Source: Lewinellaceae bacterium (GTDB taxonomy: Bacteria; Bacteroidota; Bacteroidia; Chitinophagales; Saprospiraceae). From it: a stretch of DNA of 64,000 nt. Of this stretch, positions 27,607 through 36,988 are shown in pieces. The notes below the pieces were generated by a model that had not been told where the DNA came from, made no database searches, and was given only the letters and a program-made list of their open reading frames with translations. Position numbers and translations under genes: made by a program. Numbering within the stretch: position 1 is the first letter of the stretch; each line of letters starts with the position of its first letter. Location: assembly GCA_020636095.1 (NCBI GenBank), contig JACJYN010000002.1, positions 1-64,000 of the forward strand, written 5' to 3'.

Positions 27607-30296
27607 TGGTTGGTGCCCCCAGTATTGTCTACTCCACCGGTGGCCTGGCCGTCGAAGCCCCCGTGGGCCGAGTTGCCCGCCCCATTCGGAGCATAGCGCC
27701 GCACATAGATGGTGTAGGTTCCCGCTGTATTGACCTGCAGGTTGTACACCAGCTTCGTGCCGTTGGTGAAGGTCGCATTTGACACGCCGTTGTCCGGCGT
27801 GGTGACATAACTGCCGCCTATTGCCTCGCTCAGGCTATTGGCAGGTTGCCAACTGGTTACGTCTCCCTGATCCTGTATCTCTGCATAGTTCTCGGCTTCC
27901 ATCACGACCTGACCGCCAGACTCCTGGAAGGCGCAAGGTCCCGTTGAGCCGGGAGCAAGCACGCCGCTGCCCACAGCGGCATCGTTGTTCCCATCGGTTA
28001 CCGTCACAGTATACGTACCTGGCGCCAGGCCAGGTGTAGCACCGTTGCTCCAGGCATAAGTATAGGGCGGCACGCCGCCTGCGGCCGTGGCTATTGCACT
28101 GCCGTCGTTCGCCCCTGGCATACTCTCATCAGCCGTGCTGACACTTACCGAGAGCGGGACTAGACCGCAGTTGCTGGCCGGCAGGCCAAAGCTGACTGGT
28201 GCATTGCCAGTCAACGTTACATATATTTTATCCAGTTGCGTACCGTCTTCCCGCATGCCAAAGTCAATCGTATTACTGCCGGCAATCAGGTTGAACAATA
28301 CAGGTTGCAATCCATTGTCCGAATCCCACACCTGGCTCCATTCAAACTGCCCTGTCTTTGGCAGGCTATTAAACTTAATCCATGGCCCGTCATTGGCACG
28401 CACCCAATAGGAGTCCCCCGAACCGTTCGGCGAGTGGGTGCGGTTGAATATCCGATAGCTCCCACTCTGGCTCAAGGCAGCCTGAAAACTGACAATATAG
28501 GCTGCGTCGGTAGGTCCGCTGGAGAGCCGTATTCCATTATCGGGCACCCTTATATATTCTCCGTTGGAGGCATTGGCATCGCTTAAGGTTTGCCACTGGC
28601 TACCTACTGTAGCGCATTCGGCTTCCAGCCAAACGTCAGTGCTACCCGATGCTCCGGCATTTACCGTGGCGGGCGCCGTGGCCTCGCAACCATTGGCATC
28701 CGTCACCGTAATGCTGTAAATACCCGGTACCAGGCTGCTGACGCCAGCAGTAGTAGCTCCATTGCTCCAGCCGTAACTGTAAGAAGGAGTTCCGCCGCTG
28801 ACCGTGGCGGTTGCTGTGCCGTCATTTTCCCCTGGCGCCGTCTCATCGGTACTGCTTGCGTTCACACTCAGCGCCGTAGGCGTGCTGACTGAGGAACTTG
28901 CCGTAGCGGTGCAGCCATTGGCATCGGTGGCTGCCACTGTGTAGGCACCGGCGGAAAGGCCACTAGCAGTAGCACCGGTAGCGCCATTGCTCCAGGCATA
29001 GCTGTAGGGAGAAGTACCGCCGCTGATGTTGGCGGCAGCCGTGCCGTCCGCGCCACCGGCACAACTCACTACAGTAGCACTAGCACTAGCAGAAAAACTA
29101 CTACAGTCCAGGCCGACTATCACATTAGCTGAAGCCGTACAACCATTAGTGTCGGTGACAGTAACAGTATAAGTGCCCGCAGTAAGGCTAATAGCAGTGG
29201 CACCGGTAGCGCCGTTGCTCCAGGCGTAGCTATAGGGAGAAGCACCGCCGCTAGTGCTAGCGGTGGCTGTGCCGTCTGCCCCGCCGCCGGTTGTTGCGTC
29301 GGTGCTGCTCGTACTAACGCTCAAGGCCGTAGGCGCGCTGACTGAGGAACTTGCCATAGCGGTGCAGCCATTGGCATCGGTGGCCGTCACTGTGTAGGCA
29401 CCGGCGGAAAGGCCACTAGCAGTAGCACCGGTAGCGCCATTGCTCCAGGCATAGCTGTAGGGAGAAGTACCGCCGCTGATGTTGGCGGCAGCCGTGCCGT
29501 CTGCGCCGCCGGCACAACTCACTGCAGTGGCCGTGGCTGTGGCGCTCAGCGTGCAAGGAACACCCGCCTGGGATACCGCGATGATAGCACTTAGGCCTCC
29601 ACCGCTAGCCGTAACGCTGCCGGTACGCCCATTGATCGAGTTGTTCGCCGCGGTAGTAATGGTAATCGTACCGTCGCTACTACCGGAGGCCGGCAACACA
29701 CTTAACCAGCCTTCATTGGCGGTAGCCGTCCAACTCACATTGGCCGCAAGGGATACATTTTGGCTCCCGCCAGCATCAGTATAGCTTAGGCTAGAAGGGT
29801 TGGCCGTCAGGTAAGCAGGCGGAACGCAGTTGCTGGCCGACTGCCCCAGACCGGAGGGAAGACTACCCGTAGCTGTAATATAGATTTTATCCAGGTGAGT
29901 GCCATCTTCCCGGTAGGCGAGGTCCAACGTATTGACCCCGGCATTCATATTAAAAGTTACTGGCTGCTGGCCGTTATCCGAATCGTATACCTGAATCCAA
30001 CTGAAACCTCCTCCGGAATTGAGGCTATTGAATTTGACCCAGGTGCCATTATTGGACCGCACCCAGAAGGAATCGTTCGAACCGCCATTAGACCTAAAAC
30101 GGGCGTACACAGCATAATTGCCCGCTTGGTTGAGGCTAAAGCTGAAGCGAATCCGGTCGTTTACTCCCGTGGGCGCACTGCCAGTCGAATTATTGCCCGG
30201 TACCGGTTCCATGAACACGCCTTCGGAAGCACTCCCGTCATTGGTGCTTTGCCAATTGGCTCCAGCAACGCCACATTCTGCCTCCAGCCAGTATTC
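27573..30296 (-). CDS. Middle segment of glycoside-hydrolase-like protein: binding modules, BACON, SprB repeats
   Basis: This frame continues the protein begun at 32320. It holds three carbohydrate-binding-like (CBM6/malectin-like) modules. Two of them begin YWLEAECGVAG and VWLEAECATVG and share DSYWVRANDGPWIKFNSL-type motifs and EDGTQLDKIYVT; the third begins VVMEAENYAEI and is cut by the downstream frameshift. Between them are a BACON domain (LTANPSSLSYTDAGGSQNVS) and several SprB repeats (GGTSPYSYAWSNGATGA, GAYTVTATDANGCTA), two of which are almost identical. The ORF has an ATG at 30218, but homology starts at 30296. Adding one G to a G run near 30303 connects it to the upstream frame (AGSSEYWLEAEC). 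At the other end the frame shifts at about 27603 and stops at 27573. Confidence 0.8.
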   Translation of the reverse strand, partial: EYWLEAECGVAGANWQSTNDGSASEGVFMEPVPGNNSTGSAPTGVNDRIRFSFSLNQAGNYAVYARFRSNGGSNDSFWVRSNNGTWVKFNSLNSGGGFSWIQVYDSDNGQQPVTFNMNAGVNTLDLAYREDGTHLDKIYITATGSLPSGLGQSASNCVPPAYLTANPSSLSYTDAGGSQNVSLAANVSWTATANEGWLSVLPASGSSDGTITITTAANNSINGRTGSVTASGGGLSAIIAVSQAGVPCTLSATATATAVSCAGGADGTAAANISGGTSPYSYAWSNGATGATASGLSAGAYTVTATDANGCTAMASSSVSAPTALSVSTSSTDATTGGGADGTATASTSGGASPYSYAWSNGATGATAISLTAGTYTVTVTDTNGCTASANVIVGLDCSSFSASASATVVSCAGGADGTAAANISGGTSPYSYAWSNGATGATASGLSAGAYTVAATDANGCTATASSSVSTPTALSVNASSTDETAPGENDGTATATVSGGTPSYSYGWSNGATTAGVSSLVPGIYSITVTDANGCEATAPATVNAGASGSTDVWLEAECATVGSQWQTLSDANASNGEYIRVPDNGIRLSSGPTDAAYIVSFQAALSQSGSYRIFNRTHSPNGSGDSYWVRANDGPWIKFNSLPKTGQFEWSQVWDSDNGLQPVLFNLIAGSNTIDFGMREDGTQLDKIYVTLTGNAPVSFGLPASNCGLVPLSVSVSTADESMPGANDGSAIATAAGGVPPYTYAWSNGATPGLAPGTYTVTVTDGNNDAAVGSGVLAPGSTGPCAFQESGGQVVMEAENYAEIQDQGDVTSWQPANSLSEAIGGSYVTTPDNGVSNATFTNGTKLVYNLQVNTAGTYTIYVRRYAPNGAGNSAHGGFDGQATGGVDNTGGTNQWRWVAWVAPV

Positions 30297-32320
30297 AGAG
30301 GACCCGCAGCCACTATATAGCTATTGGTAGTGGTGCAACCGTTGACATCGATGACTGTCACCGTATAATTACCTTCGCTCAGCCCGCTCAAGTTCTGTGT
30401 CGTTTCACCGTTGCTCCAGTTGTAAATGTAGGGCGGTGTGCCATTACTCACTAACAAATCTATCGCCCCGTCACTGGCACCTGGGGTAGAAATACCAGTC
30501 GTTACAGCAGAGAGATTTATAGCCGCTAAAACCCCCACCGTTATTGTTTGAGTCGTGCTACAAGCATTGGCATCTGTCACCGTTACTGTGTAATTGCCAG
30601 GAGTCAGATTACTAGCCATAGCAGATGAAGCACCGTTGCTCCAAGAGTAATTATATGGAGAAGCTCCACCGGATGCGATAGCCGAAGCAGAGCCATCACT
30701 CTCCCCTAAGCAGGAGGCGTCGGCACTACTAACCGAAGCCGTTAAGCTGCAAATTGGGCCACCGGAAAAATTGCCGATAGCGACGGCCCAATCAGAAGTA
30801 GATGGCAAGTTGATCGTTTGGCTGGTTGCGGATAAGTTGCCCAAGTCAACCTCCTGGTAGGTATTTCGAGTATTGACAGCTATAGCCGACAGAGTGCCTG
30901 AGGCACTGCTTAGGTCGATCTGTACGGAGTTCGCGTTTTCTCGATAGGCCACAAATTTTTGATTGTCGGGCGTGCGCAATATCCAAGTATTATTGTTGGA
31001 AGTAAGCTGGTTGGCCCGCTCCATGTTTACCAAAAAACGGTCGTTATCATTGAAGAAAATGGAAAAGGTTTTTATTTGAGTTTTGTTGGGGTAAGGGTCA
31101 GATTTACCGCCACTTCCTATATTCCATAGGTTACCCCAGATAGCTGCTTGCCCACCGGCCATGGTACAGCGCCAAAGGAATTCGCGGGTATCGCTACCGT
31201 CCTGTGCAAAGTCCTTTGACCGGCCCTGATTGCGGATACGGAATCGGTCTTCAGTAAAAAGTGGTTTGCCAGCCACTTCATCTGCAGCCAAAACCAAAGT
31301 GCTATAAGCTGGCTTATGGTGCTCCCAGGAAGCATATTCCAGGGCTGAATTCCAGGCATTGCCTGGAGAGTGATTCGTTCCCGTTTTTGGCCCTTGATAA
31401 CGGCCGCCAGTAAAATGAAACCAACCGAAATGGGACTGAAGGTAATTTTCCCAGGAAGAAATACCCGATAAGGAAGCCCATTCCTGGAGGTCAAAGCCAT
31501 ATCCAAGGCTCCAACCGGGCAAGGCTCCCAGGCGAGCCGCCAGGTAGCGCTGCAGGCGGCGGTCGACAGTTCCGTTGATACCGCCGCCGGAAGCAGTAAT
31601 ATTGATGGGGGTCTGTCCTCTGGATTGATCTCCCCACATCCACAGATGAGTGGCTCCACCAGCAAGGTAAGTCTTGGTAATGACCAACTCAAGCGCCTCG
31701 AAAGTTCTAGGATCTGGGTCTTGCGCATTACTGGCCACCGCTGGGTCTGCTTTATCATAATCAAACCAACGGCCAGCAATATAGGCCAAGTGAAACCCGG
31801 TAAACCCATGCCCATCTACAAATTCCTGGATATCTGAACTAACCTGGCCGGGGTTGTTGTAATAAGAAGTGACATCATCGAAGTACATGACATAATTAGG
31901 CGTAAAAGCATCTCCTGTAGCGCTCCAGCCCCATTTATTATTTCCAGGCCCAACGGCGGTGATGTACCCTTTGATATTGGAGTTGGAATTAGCCGACACA
32001 CTTACCGTTCCCGTATGCCCATCCAGACTGTTATCACTGCTGCTGGTGACAAACGACCAATTCCCAGTTAGGGAAGCCGAAAAGCGCCATTTCCAAGTAG
32101 TGCCGCCGTCATAGAACATTTCCGTGGTGTGGGTAGTGCCTCCGCTGTGGGTAAAAACCACCGTAGCCACTACATCAAATGCATTGCCAGGCCAGGATGG
32201 ATTGTCAACGGACCACTCCTGGTAAGGGTAATATTGAAGCGCGTTGCGGTTGCCAAAATCAATAGCGGATAAAGCTCCGGCTACCGATATGCTTAATAAA
32301 ATGGATAAGAATAGCCTCAT
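30161..32320 (-). CDS. Secreted glycoside-hydrolase-like protein, N-terminal segment
   Basis: The start at 32320 gives a clean signal peptide (MRLFLSILLSISVAGALSA). An N-terminal DUF5060-type Ig-like domain follows (EWSVDNPSWPGNAFDVVAT, TTWKWRFSASLTGNWSF), then a TIM-barrel-like glycosidase region (VDGHGFTGFHLAYIAGRWFD, THLWMWGDQSRG, LGYGFDLQEW, GKPLFTEDRFRIRNQG). Next is a domain like the putative collagen-binding domain PF12904 (NNNTWILRTPDNQKFVAYRE, EVDLGN, WAVAIGN) and two SprB repeats. The order DUF5060-barrel-PF12904 is typical of polysaccharide-degrading enzymes; the substrate cannot be told. After about 30303 the frame shifts, and the last ~45 residues (GPLNTGWRQN...) are not native. 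The complete gene would span 27142-32320, about 1,725 residues, as one T9SS cargo. Confidence 0.8.
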   Translation of the reverse strand: MRLFLSILLSISVAGALSAIDFGNRNALQYYPYQEWSVDNPSWPGNAFDVVATVVFTHSGGTTHTTEMFYDGGTTWKWRFSASLTGNWSFVTSSSDNSLDGHTGTVSVSANSNSNIKGYITAVGPGNNKWGWSATGDAFTPNYVMYFDDVTSYYNNPGQVSSDIQEFVDGHGFTGFHLAYIAGRWFDYDKADPAVASNAQDPDPRTFEALELVITKTYLAGGATHLWMWGDQSRGQTPINITASGGGINGTVDRRLQRYLAARLGALPGWSLGYGFDLQEWASLSGISSWENYLQSHFGWFHFTGGRYQGPKTGTNHSPGNAWNSALEYASWEHHKPAYSTLVLAADEVAGKPLFTEDRFRIRNQGRSKDFAQDGSDTREFLWRCTMAGGQAAIWGNLWNIGSGGKSDPYPNKTQIKTFSIFFNDNDRFLVNMERANQLTSNNNTWILRTPDNQKFVAYRENANSVQIDLSSASGTLSAIAVNTRNTYQEVDLGNLSATSQTINLPSTSDWAVAIGNFSGGPICSLTASVSSADASCLGESDGSASAIASGGASPYNYSWSNGASSAMASNLTPGNYTVTVTDANACSTTQTITVGVLAAINLSAVTTGISTPGASDGAIDLLVSNGTPPYIYNWSNGETTQNLSGLSEGNYTVTVIDVNGCTTTNSYIVAAGPLNTGWRQNVALLEPIGKAPMTGVLPKACSWNRYRAIIRLAVRPRE

Positions 32321-32861
32321 AATTATTGTTTTTATGATATTTGTAGGCGAAGTTGTGTAATAGGGCGGCAAGCCTAAGGACTTCGGCGTGAGCTCAGTCG
32401 AACGCTGGACAACTTCGAAGGCCAATTGTTCAGAGTTCAAGGATCGGCGGGCCTGGCTACCTGTCTAACATAAATGAAGCTGCTCCGTAAAGTCCTTTTA
32501 TGGAGTTCCTCAGTGATTTTTAAATATTCCTATGTAGACCTTATCCATATCTTAGTATTTGTCCATAAATAGGATTTGCAATTCAGGCAGATTATTTTGT
32601 CGCCAGGCAAGGCGCGAGGAAGGCGCCTAGCAGCGCTAAGCAACTGATCGAGCAACGTAGCATGGCGGCAAAAGAATCGCATCAATTGTAAAGGTTATTT
32701 TTGGACAAATACTTAGAAAGATAAAATATCTTATTTAAAACAAGATGAGTTAGGGGGTAAAAAAAACTACACAAAAAGGTAGTTAAAAGAAACCTCCTAA
32801 GGAATGTTTTCTTTACATTGGCGCTATTGAAAGGCATATCCATCCTACAAGGATCAACAAG
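32321..32861. other. Divergent intergenic region
   Basis: This 541-bp region separates the divergent hydrolase-like and kinase genes and should hold both promoters; none could be assigned with confidence. An imperfect palindrome centred on TGAGCTCA lies at 32381-32404. The element at 32556-32711 occupies the middle. Confidence 0.4.
32556..32711. repeat. MITE-like element B, 156 bp
   Basis: Inverted ends (TATTTGTCCATAAATA at the left; TATTTTTGGACAAATA at the right) are flanked by CTTAG at 32551-32555 and 32712-32716, a probable 5-bp target duplication. The outer 34 bp on each side match imperfectly as inverted repeats. The centre (32604-32674) carries the conserved core shared with elements A, C and D. 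Confidence 0.7.
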
Positions 32862-35384
32862 ATGAGGTATCATTTCATTAATCGCATGAAAATGCAAGTA
32901 TTGCAGCCAAAGAAAGGAAGTAGAAGAAAGGCCATACTAATTGGCCTTCTGTTGATAGAGGGAATCCTCTTCGCTGGGGCCGATAGCCATAGGGATTCTC
33001 TTGAGCGTGCGCTTGCCGAAGCCGGTACGGACAATGTGCGTATTTCCCTCATCTGCGAACTAGCCATACTGGACATTAAGGAATCACCGGCTGGAAATTG
33101 TCGAACCGCTATTAAAGATACCTTGATTCAAATGCTTAACAAGTCTCTGGAAAGGAAATACCTTTCCGGCGAAGGGCTTGCCAGGTACGGATTAGGGGCT
33201 TTCCACCAAAGAAACAACGATATTCAAGCTGCTTTACCCCAATATAAACGTGCGATTACCCTATTCCAACAGCTCCATGACCATCGGCACGAATATGCTT
33301 GTTATGAGCGCCTTCTGATACTCTACCAATATAAGCTGGGCGATATAGGCAAAAGTGATTACTACGCTCGAAAAGTTATTGAAGGCGCAGAATACTTAAA
33401 GCGAGATATGCCATACAGTGTCTACCTCGCCTACTATTTTCTGGGAAGCCATCAACGCAATCTTTATGATCTGGACAGCAGCCAATTCTATTTACAAGAA
33501 GCCATCAAGTTCGGCAAGCAAAATCAGACCAGGATACTGGACGCTTATGTGTTACTCGCTTACAACGCATTTAACCAGCTGGATTTTTTCAACGCCATCA
33601 CTTATGCTCACGGCCTGATTGAGGCCGGCCAATCAAGGGAATCAATAGAAGAAGAAATGTGGGGATGGGGCACACTGGGCTCTTTCTATAGCGACTTGAA
33701 AAACCATGCCTCGGCAAGCACTTACTTTGCCAAAGCAGCGGCACTGGCTCAAAAAACTACGGATGCCAAATCTCAATTAGATTTTCAGGTAGCTCGGCTG
33801 ATTAGCGAAGCGTACCTGATGCCCGATGGGACCAAAATGGATACTGTACAATTACTTTACGATAGTATGATAGTAGCATATCCCTGCTCCCTCGAGTTGT
33901 GGCTGGATTTAGTGCCCCTTTATCTACTGGCCGGCAAGGAAGAAATCGCAATGGCAACTAACGACACCCTAATTAGCTACGCCACTAAATGTGAGACCAA
34001 CCAGCATCTGGCAATTTTACTAAAATATCAAGCGGATATGTTGTTGAACAAGGGGCGTTATGCGGCAGCGTTAAAGGCATCCAAGCGTGCCTACGCATTA
34101 GCATTTGAAGGTGAAGATCCTTACCGGGCAAATGAGATTCGCTTTCTACTAAGCAGGTCGGAAGCCGCAGTCGGCAATATAACCGAAGCCGGCCGGCTCT
34201 ATCATCAGGCCGCAGCCATCCGCGACAATATTGACTTACAGCGGTTACAAGCCATAGAATCTCTGGCAAGGCAATTAGAACAAGATCAGGCGCGTGTAAA
34301 AATATTGGAACAGGAAAATACTTTGCTCTTGGCCCAGCAACAAAAGAGGCAGCTCCTTATCAGCCTCATTTTACTTGGTTTATTCGGCACACTTATCCTG
34401 ATCGCTGTCTCCGTGAGCCGGCGCCGTATTCAAAAGCAGGCCCAGCAATTAACCTCCAATCTTAATATACAACTGGACGAACTAACCGAAAATATTCACT
34501 CTCATACCGAATTATTATCCGATAGCCTGCGAGAAAAAGTCGAGGAACTTTCCAGGGAGTTTTCTGATATGGGGCAGCAAATCGACCAACAAATCAACAG
34601 TATATCTCGAAACCCCAAAGAAAAGCTCAAAGCTCTCAAACGAATCATAAGCAGGGAGCAGCAATTGTTCGATATGGTACGCACAACTGCGCTCCAAAAA
34701 GAAGAAGACTTGCGTTCCTTCACTTATATGGTCAGTCACGACCTTAAAGCTCCGCTGTCCACTGCTGTCAATTACATAGACCAGCTCCGGGTAAGAACCG
34801 CTCATCAACTGGATGACGATACCCGACAATATTTGGATACTTTCGAGGCCCTCCTTTATGATATGCAGGCTATGATCGACGGTATGGCTAAATATGCACA
34901 GGCAGATAAAATCCAGTTACAAAAAGGAGTTATCGAGCCGGAAAAAGTACTAAAGAGCGTGATCCCTCTGATCAAAGGTTCTTCTCCGAAAGATCGCAAT
35001 ATTGCCCAAGAAATTGAGATCGAATCCCCATTGCCTTCGGTTTATGCCGACCCATTATTATTCCGTCATGTATTGACTAATTTGCTGACCAACGCCGTCA
35101 AGGCTACTCAACTTGTAGGCCATCCAAGAATCCGCATTTTCGGAAAGAAGACTAGCAGACAAACTATACTCACCATAGAAGATAATGGTATTGGAATTCC
35201 ACCACAAAATCAGTATCGGTTGTTTCAATTGTTTAAATCTGCTCATGACCGGAAACGTTTTCCTGGAACGGGCATTGGGCTGGCTATCGTAAAGCGCATT
35301 GTAGAAAGGCACGAAGGCTCCATTGAACTGGAAAGCGAAGGGGAAGGGAAAGGCACCCGGTTTATACTGTACCTGCCTAAATAA
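32862..35384 (+). CDS. TPR sensor histidine kinase
   Basis: The product is a complete 840-residue kinase. An N-terminal hydrophobic segment (AILIGLLLIEGILFAGA) precedes ~420 residues of TPR helices (ALPQYKRAITLFQQLHDH, SSQFYLQEAIKFGKQNQ, SASTYFAKAAALAQKT). A TM segment follows (LISLILLGLFGTLILIAV), then a coiled coil (LTENIHSHTELLSDSLREK), the H-box in MVSHDLKAPL at about residue 626, the N-box NLLTNAVKAT, G1 DNGIGIP and G2 GTGIGLAIVKR. It ends normally in RFILYLPK. AAGGA about 10 bases ahead supports ATG 32862; ATG 32886 is possible. The LytTR gene 57 bp downstream is the expected partner regulator, but it is destroyed, so the kinase is probably orphaned. Confidence 0.9.
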   Translation: MRYHFINRMKMQVLQPKKGSRRKAILIGLLLIEGILFAGADSHRDSLERALAEAGTDNVRISLICELAILDIKESPAGNCRTAIKDTLIQMLNKSLERKYLSGEGLARYGLGAFHQRNNDIQAALPQYKRAITLFQQLHDHRHEYACYERLLILYQYKLGDIGKSDYYARKVIEGAEYLKRDMPYSVYLAYYFLGSHQRNLYDLDSSQFYLQEAIKFGKQNQTRILDAYVLLAYNAFNQLDFFNAITYAHGLIEAGQSRESIEEEMWGWGTLGSFYSDLKNHASASTYFAKAAALAQKTTDAKSQLDFQVARLISEAYLMPDGTKMDTVQLLYDSMIVAYPCSLELWLDLVPLYLLAGKEEIAMATNDTLISYATKCETNQHLAILLKYQADMLLNKGRYAAALKASKRAYALAFEGEDPYRANEIRFLLSRSEAAVGNITEAGRLYHQAAAIRDNIDLQRLQAIESLARQLEQDQARVKILEQENTLLLAQQQKRQLLISLILLGLFGTLILIAVSVSRRRIQKQAQQLTSNLNIQLDELTENIHSHTELLSDSLREKVEELSREFSDMGQQIDQQINSISRNPKEKLKALKRIISREQQLFDMVRTTALQKEEDLRSFTYMVSHDLKAPLSTAVNYIDQLRVRTAHQLDDDTRQYLDTFEALLYDMQAMIDGMAKYAQADKIQLQKGVIEPEKVLKSVIPLIKGSSPKDRNIAQEIEIESPLPSVYADPLLFRHVLTNLLTNAVKATQLVGHPRIRIFGKKTSRQTILTIEDNGIGIPPQNQYRLFQLFKSAHDRKRFPGTGIGLAIVKRIVERHEGSIELESEGEGKGTRFILYLPK

Positions 35385-35441
35385 CAGGATATAAACTTAG
35401 AGTAAGACATTCCTTTTAGTTAGAAACAATCTCAGTCAGGC

Positions 35442-36103
35442 ATGTTAACCTTAAAAGAACCCTATCCATTTGCTATACTTGTTTTATACGAGCAATACAG
35501 CTTTCAGAAACAACGTGCAAAACAAGCCATTGAGCTTACTAAAAGCATGAACCTTGTAAATACAAGCACACCAGCTAATATATATTCAAAAGAAAATCTG
35601 CTCTTTGAAGCAGAAAATGGCAAAGTAGAACTGCAGATAGCCTATGATAAGGTCCTTTACCTGAAAGCCGATGGGAACTATGTAGAAGTCTTCTACATGG
35701 ATCAGCATAACTATGTCCAGAAAAAATTGATCCGTAACCGGCTAAAAAGCCTTTAGGAGGTACTTCCACACCATCAATTTTTTCATGCCCACAAGAGCTA
35801 TACACCCCTCGGTTATCAGAGGTGAAATTTTGGCAATTTTATTTTTGTGGCCTGCAAGGCGAAAAGCACAGGCATAGCCGCAGCTACGGCGAGCATTTTC
35901 AACGCCGCAGGGCGCAAAAAGAAAGCGACAAAAATCACTTCTGGTGACCGAGGGGTGTATACATCGTCAATGGGAGCCAGATTGAACGGGTAGAAGGCAA
36001 TGCCTGGAATTTCGAATTAGTTATGCATGCAACGGATACGCGGTTGCCCGTATCCCGTTCTAAGTCAAAAGATCTTTCAATTTTTCTAAAGTCATTACAC
36101 TGA
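35442..36103 (+). pseudogene. LytTR-family regulator, nonsense codon plus element insertion
   Basis: The intact upstream part (35442-35753) covers the first half of a LytTR DNA-binding domain (KVLYLKADGNYVEVFYMDQH, YVQKKLIRNRLKSL). TAG at 35754 replaces what should be a glutamate codon (GAG follows at once). The same frame goes on as EVLPHHQFFHAHKS, then TA at 35799-35800, where the 159-bp element C is inserted. Beyond the element the gene resumes: TA+C gives Y, then IVNGSQIERVEGNAWNFELV down to FLKSLH and TGA at 36101-36103. Removing the element and one TA restores the frame exactly. The N-terminal ~40 residues (KEPYPFAILVL) may be the end of a lost receiver domain; this is inference. The gene is surely inactive. 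Confidence 0.85.
35801..35959. repeat. MITE-like element C inserted in LytTR gene, 159 bp
   Basis: The ends are inverted repeats (TACACCCCTCGGT at 35801-35813, its complement at 35947-35959). Similarity extends imperfectly for ~35 bp inward. TA flanks both sides (35799-35800 and 35960-35961), as for Tc1/mariner-IS630-type insertions. The centre (35853-35922) holds the conserved core. Confidence 0.85.
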
Positions 36104-36211
36104 GAAGATTCCCATTCGTACCAACCTCGTCCAGTTCATACCACAGCACCGCTCTAATTAGGGATAAACTCGTTGCATAAATCAACTTTAGTGATAAAAA
36201 CTTAGAACAGT

Positions 36212-36986
36212 ATGCAGAGAATACTCCTAGTACTGCTGATTTTAAATATCAGCACCAACAAAGCAGGTACATACCTTCCAGCTACCCCAAGCATACTTCT
36301 CCGCGGGGTTGGTGAAATATTTCGATACCACGCTTAGAGAAGAGCAACCTAAACTCTCGGGGAAAACCGCGCTATTAGAAAATAAACTTTTTGCTGATGG
36401 TAAATTGAACAGCCTATCAATAGGCATAGCCCCAAGTGCTTCCTACTTTCTCAAGTCCCCCGAATTTTCAGAAAATTGGCAGTCATTGCCCAACCATAAG
36501 GCAAGCTTTAATTGGGACATTGGTTTGGGCTACTTGCATCACAAGGCTAATCTGCACATAGGGTTAAGCTACCGCAGTTATGCATCAAATGTTGTGAGCT
36601 ATGGCCTAGAACATATCTTAAGAAGGCAATCGCTTGCCTTGGAAGCAACGAAGTTTGTTTGGAACTATAATGGTTTTGTGCCCTTTTGTGGTGTGAGCCT
36701 CAGTGCTGAACGTTGGGCTGCCGGGGCATTTATAGGTGATGTGCAGCAAGGTGAAACCACAAGAAGCAGCATGCTTTCGCCAGGCATCATTTTCGGCTGG
36801 GATATTGTTCCCTCACCTTTAGAAACATGGGTACTGCGCACCAATTTACGTTATTATCCTTCTCAAAAAATCAAAGATGTGCAGGGCAAGTCGTCAAGGA
36901 TAGATCAATTCGAATTCAATTTTATTCAGTTCGTCTTTTATCCTAATCGCTGGATGCAAGTCCGTAAAGCAAAAAGGGATTTCTAA
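36212..36986 (+). CDS. Outer-membrane beta-barrel-like protein, frameshifted after the signal peptide
   Basis: A signal peptide (MQRILLVLLILNISTNKA) starts at 36212 in one frame, and the mature part (VHTFQLPQAYFSAGLVKYFD) continues in another; a single extra A in the AAA near 36262 would explain the shift. The mature ~235 residues alternate polar and hydrophobic residues with glycines and terminal aromatic residues, as beta-barrel strands do (ANLHIGLSYRSYAS, LSPGIIFGWDIVPSP, WVLRTNLRYYP, QFEFNFIQFVFYPNRW). No family is recognised with certainty. As read, only an internal start such as TTG 36309 could give a product, and it would lack export. The gene follows the destroyed LytTR gene on the same strand with a ~110-bp gap. 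Confidence 0.6.
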
Positions 36987-36988
36987 GC

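Noticed and set aside
31117..31815. Minus-strand open frame of 232 codons within the hydrolase-like gene
   Set aside because: It is a shifted frame of the same strand; the annotated frame carries the domains.
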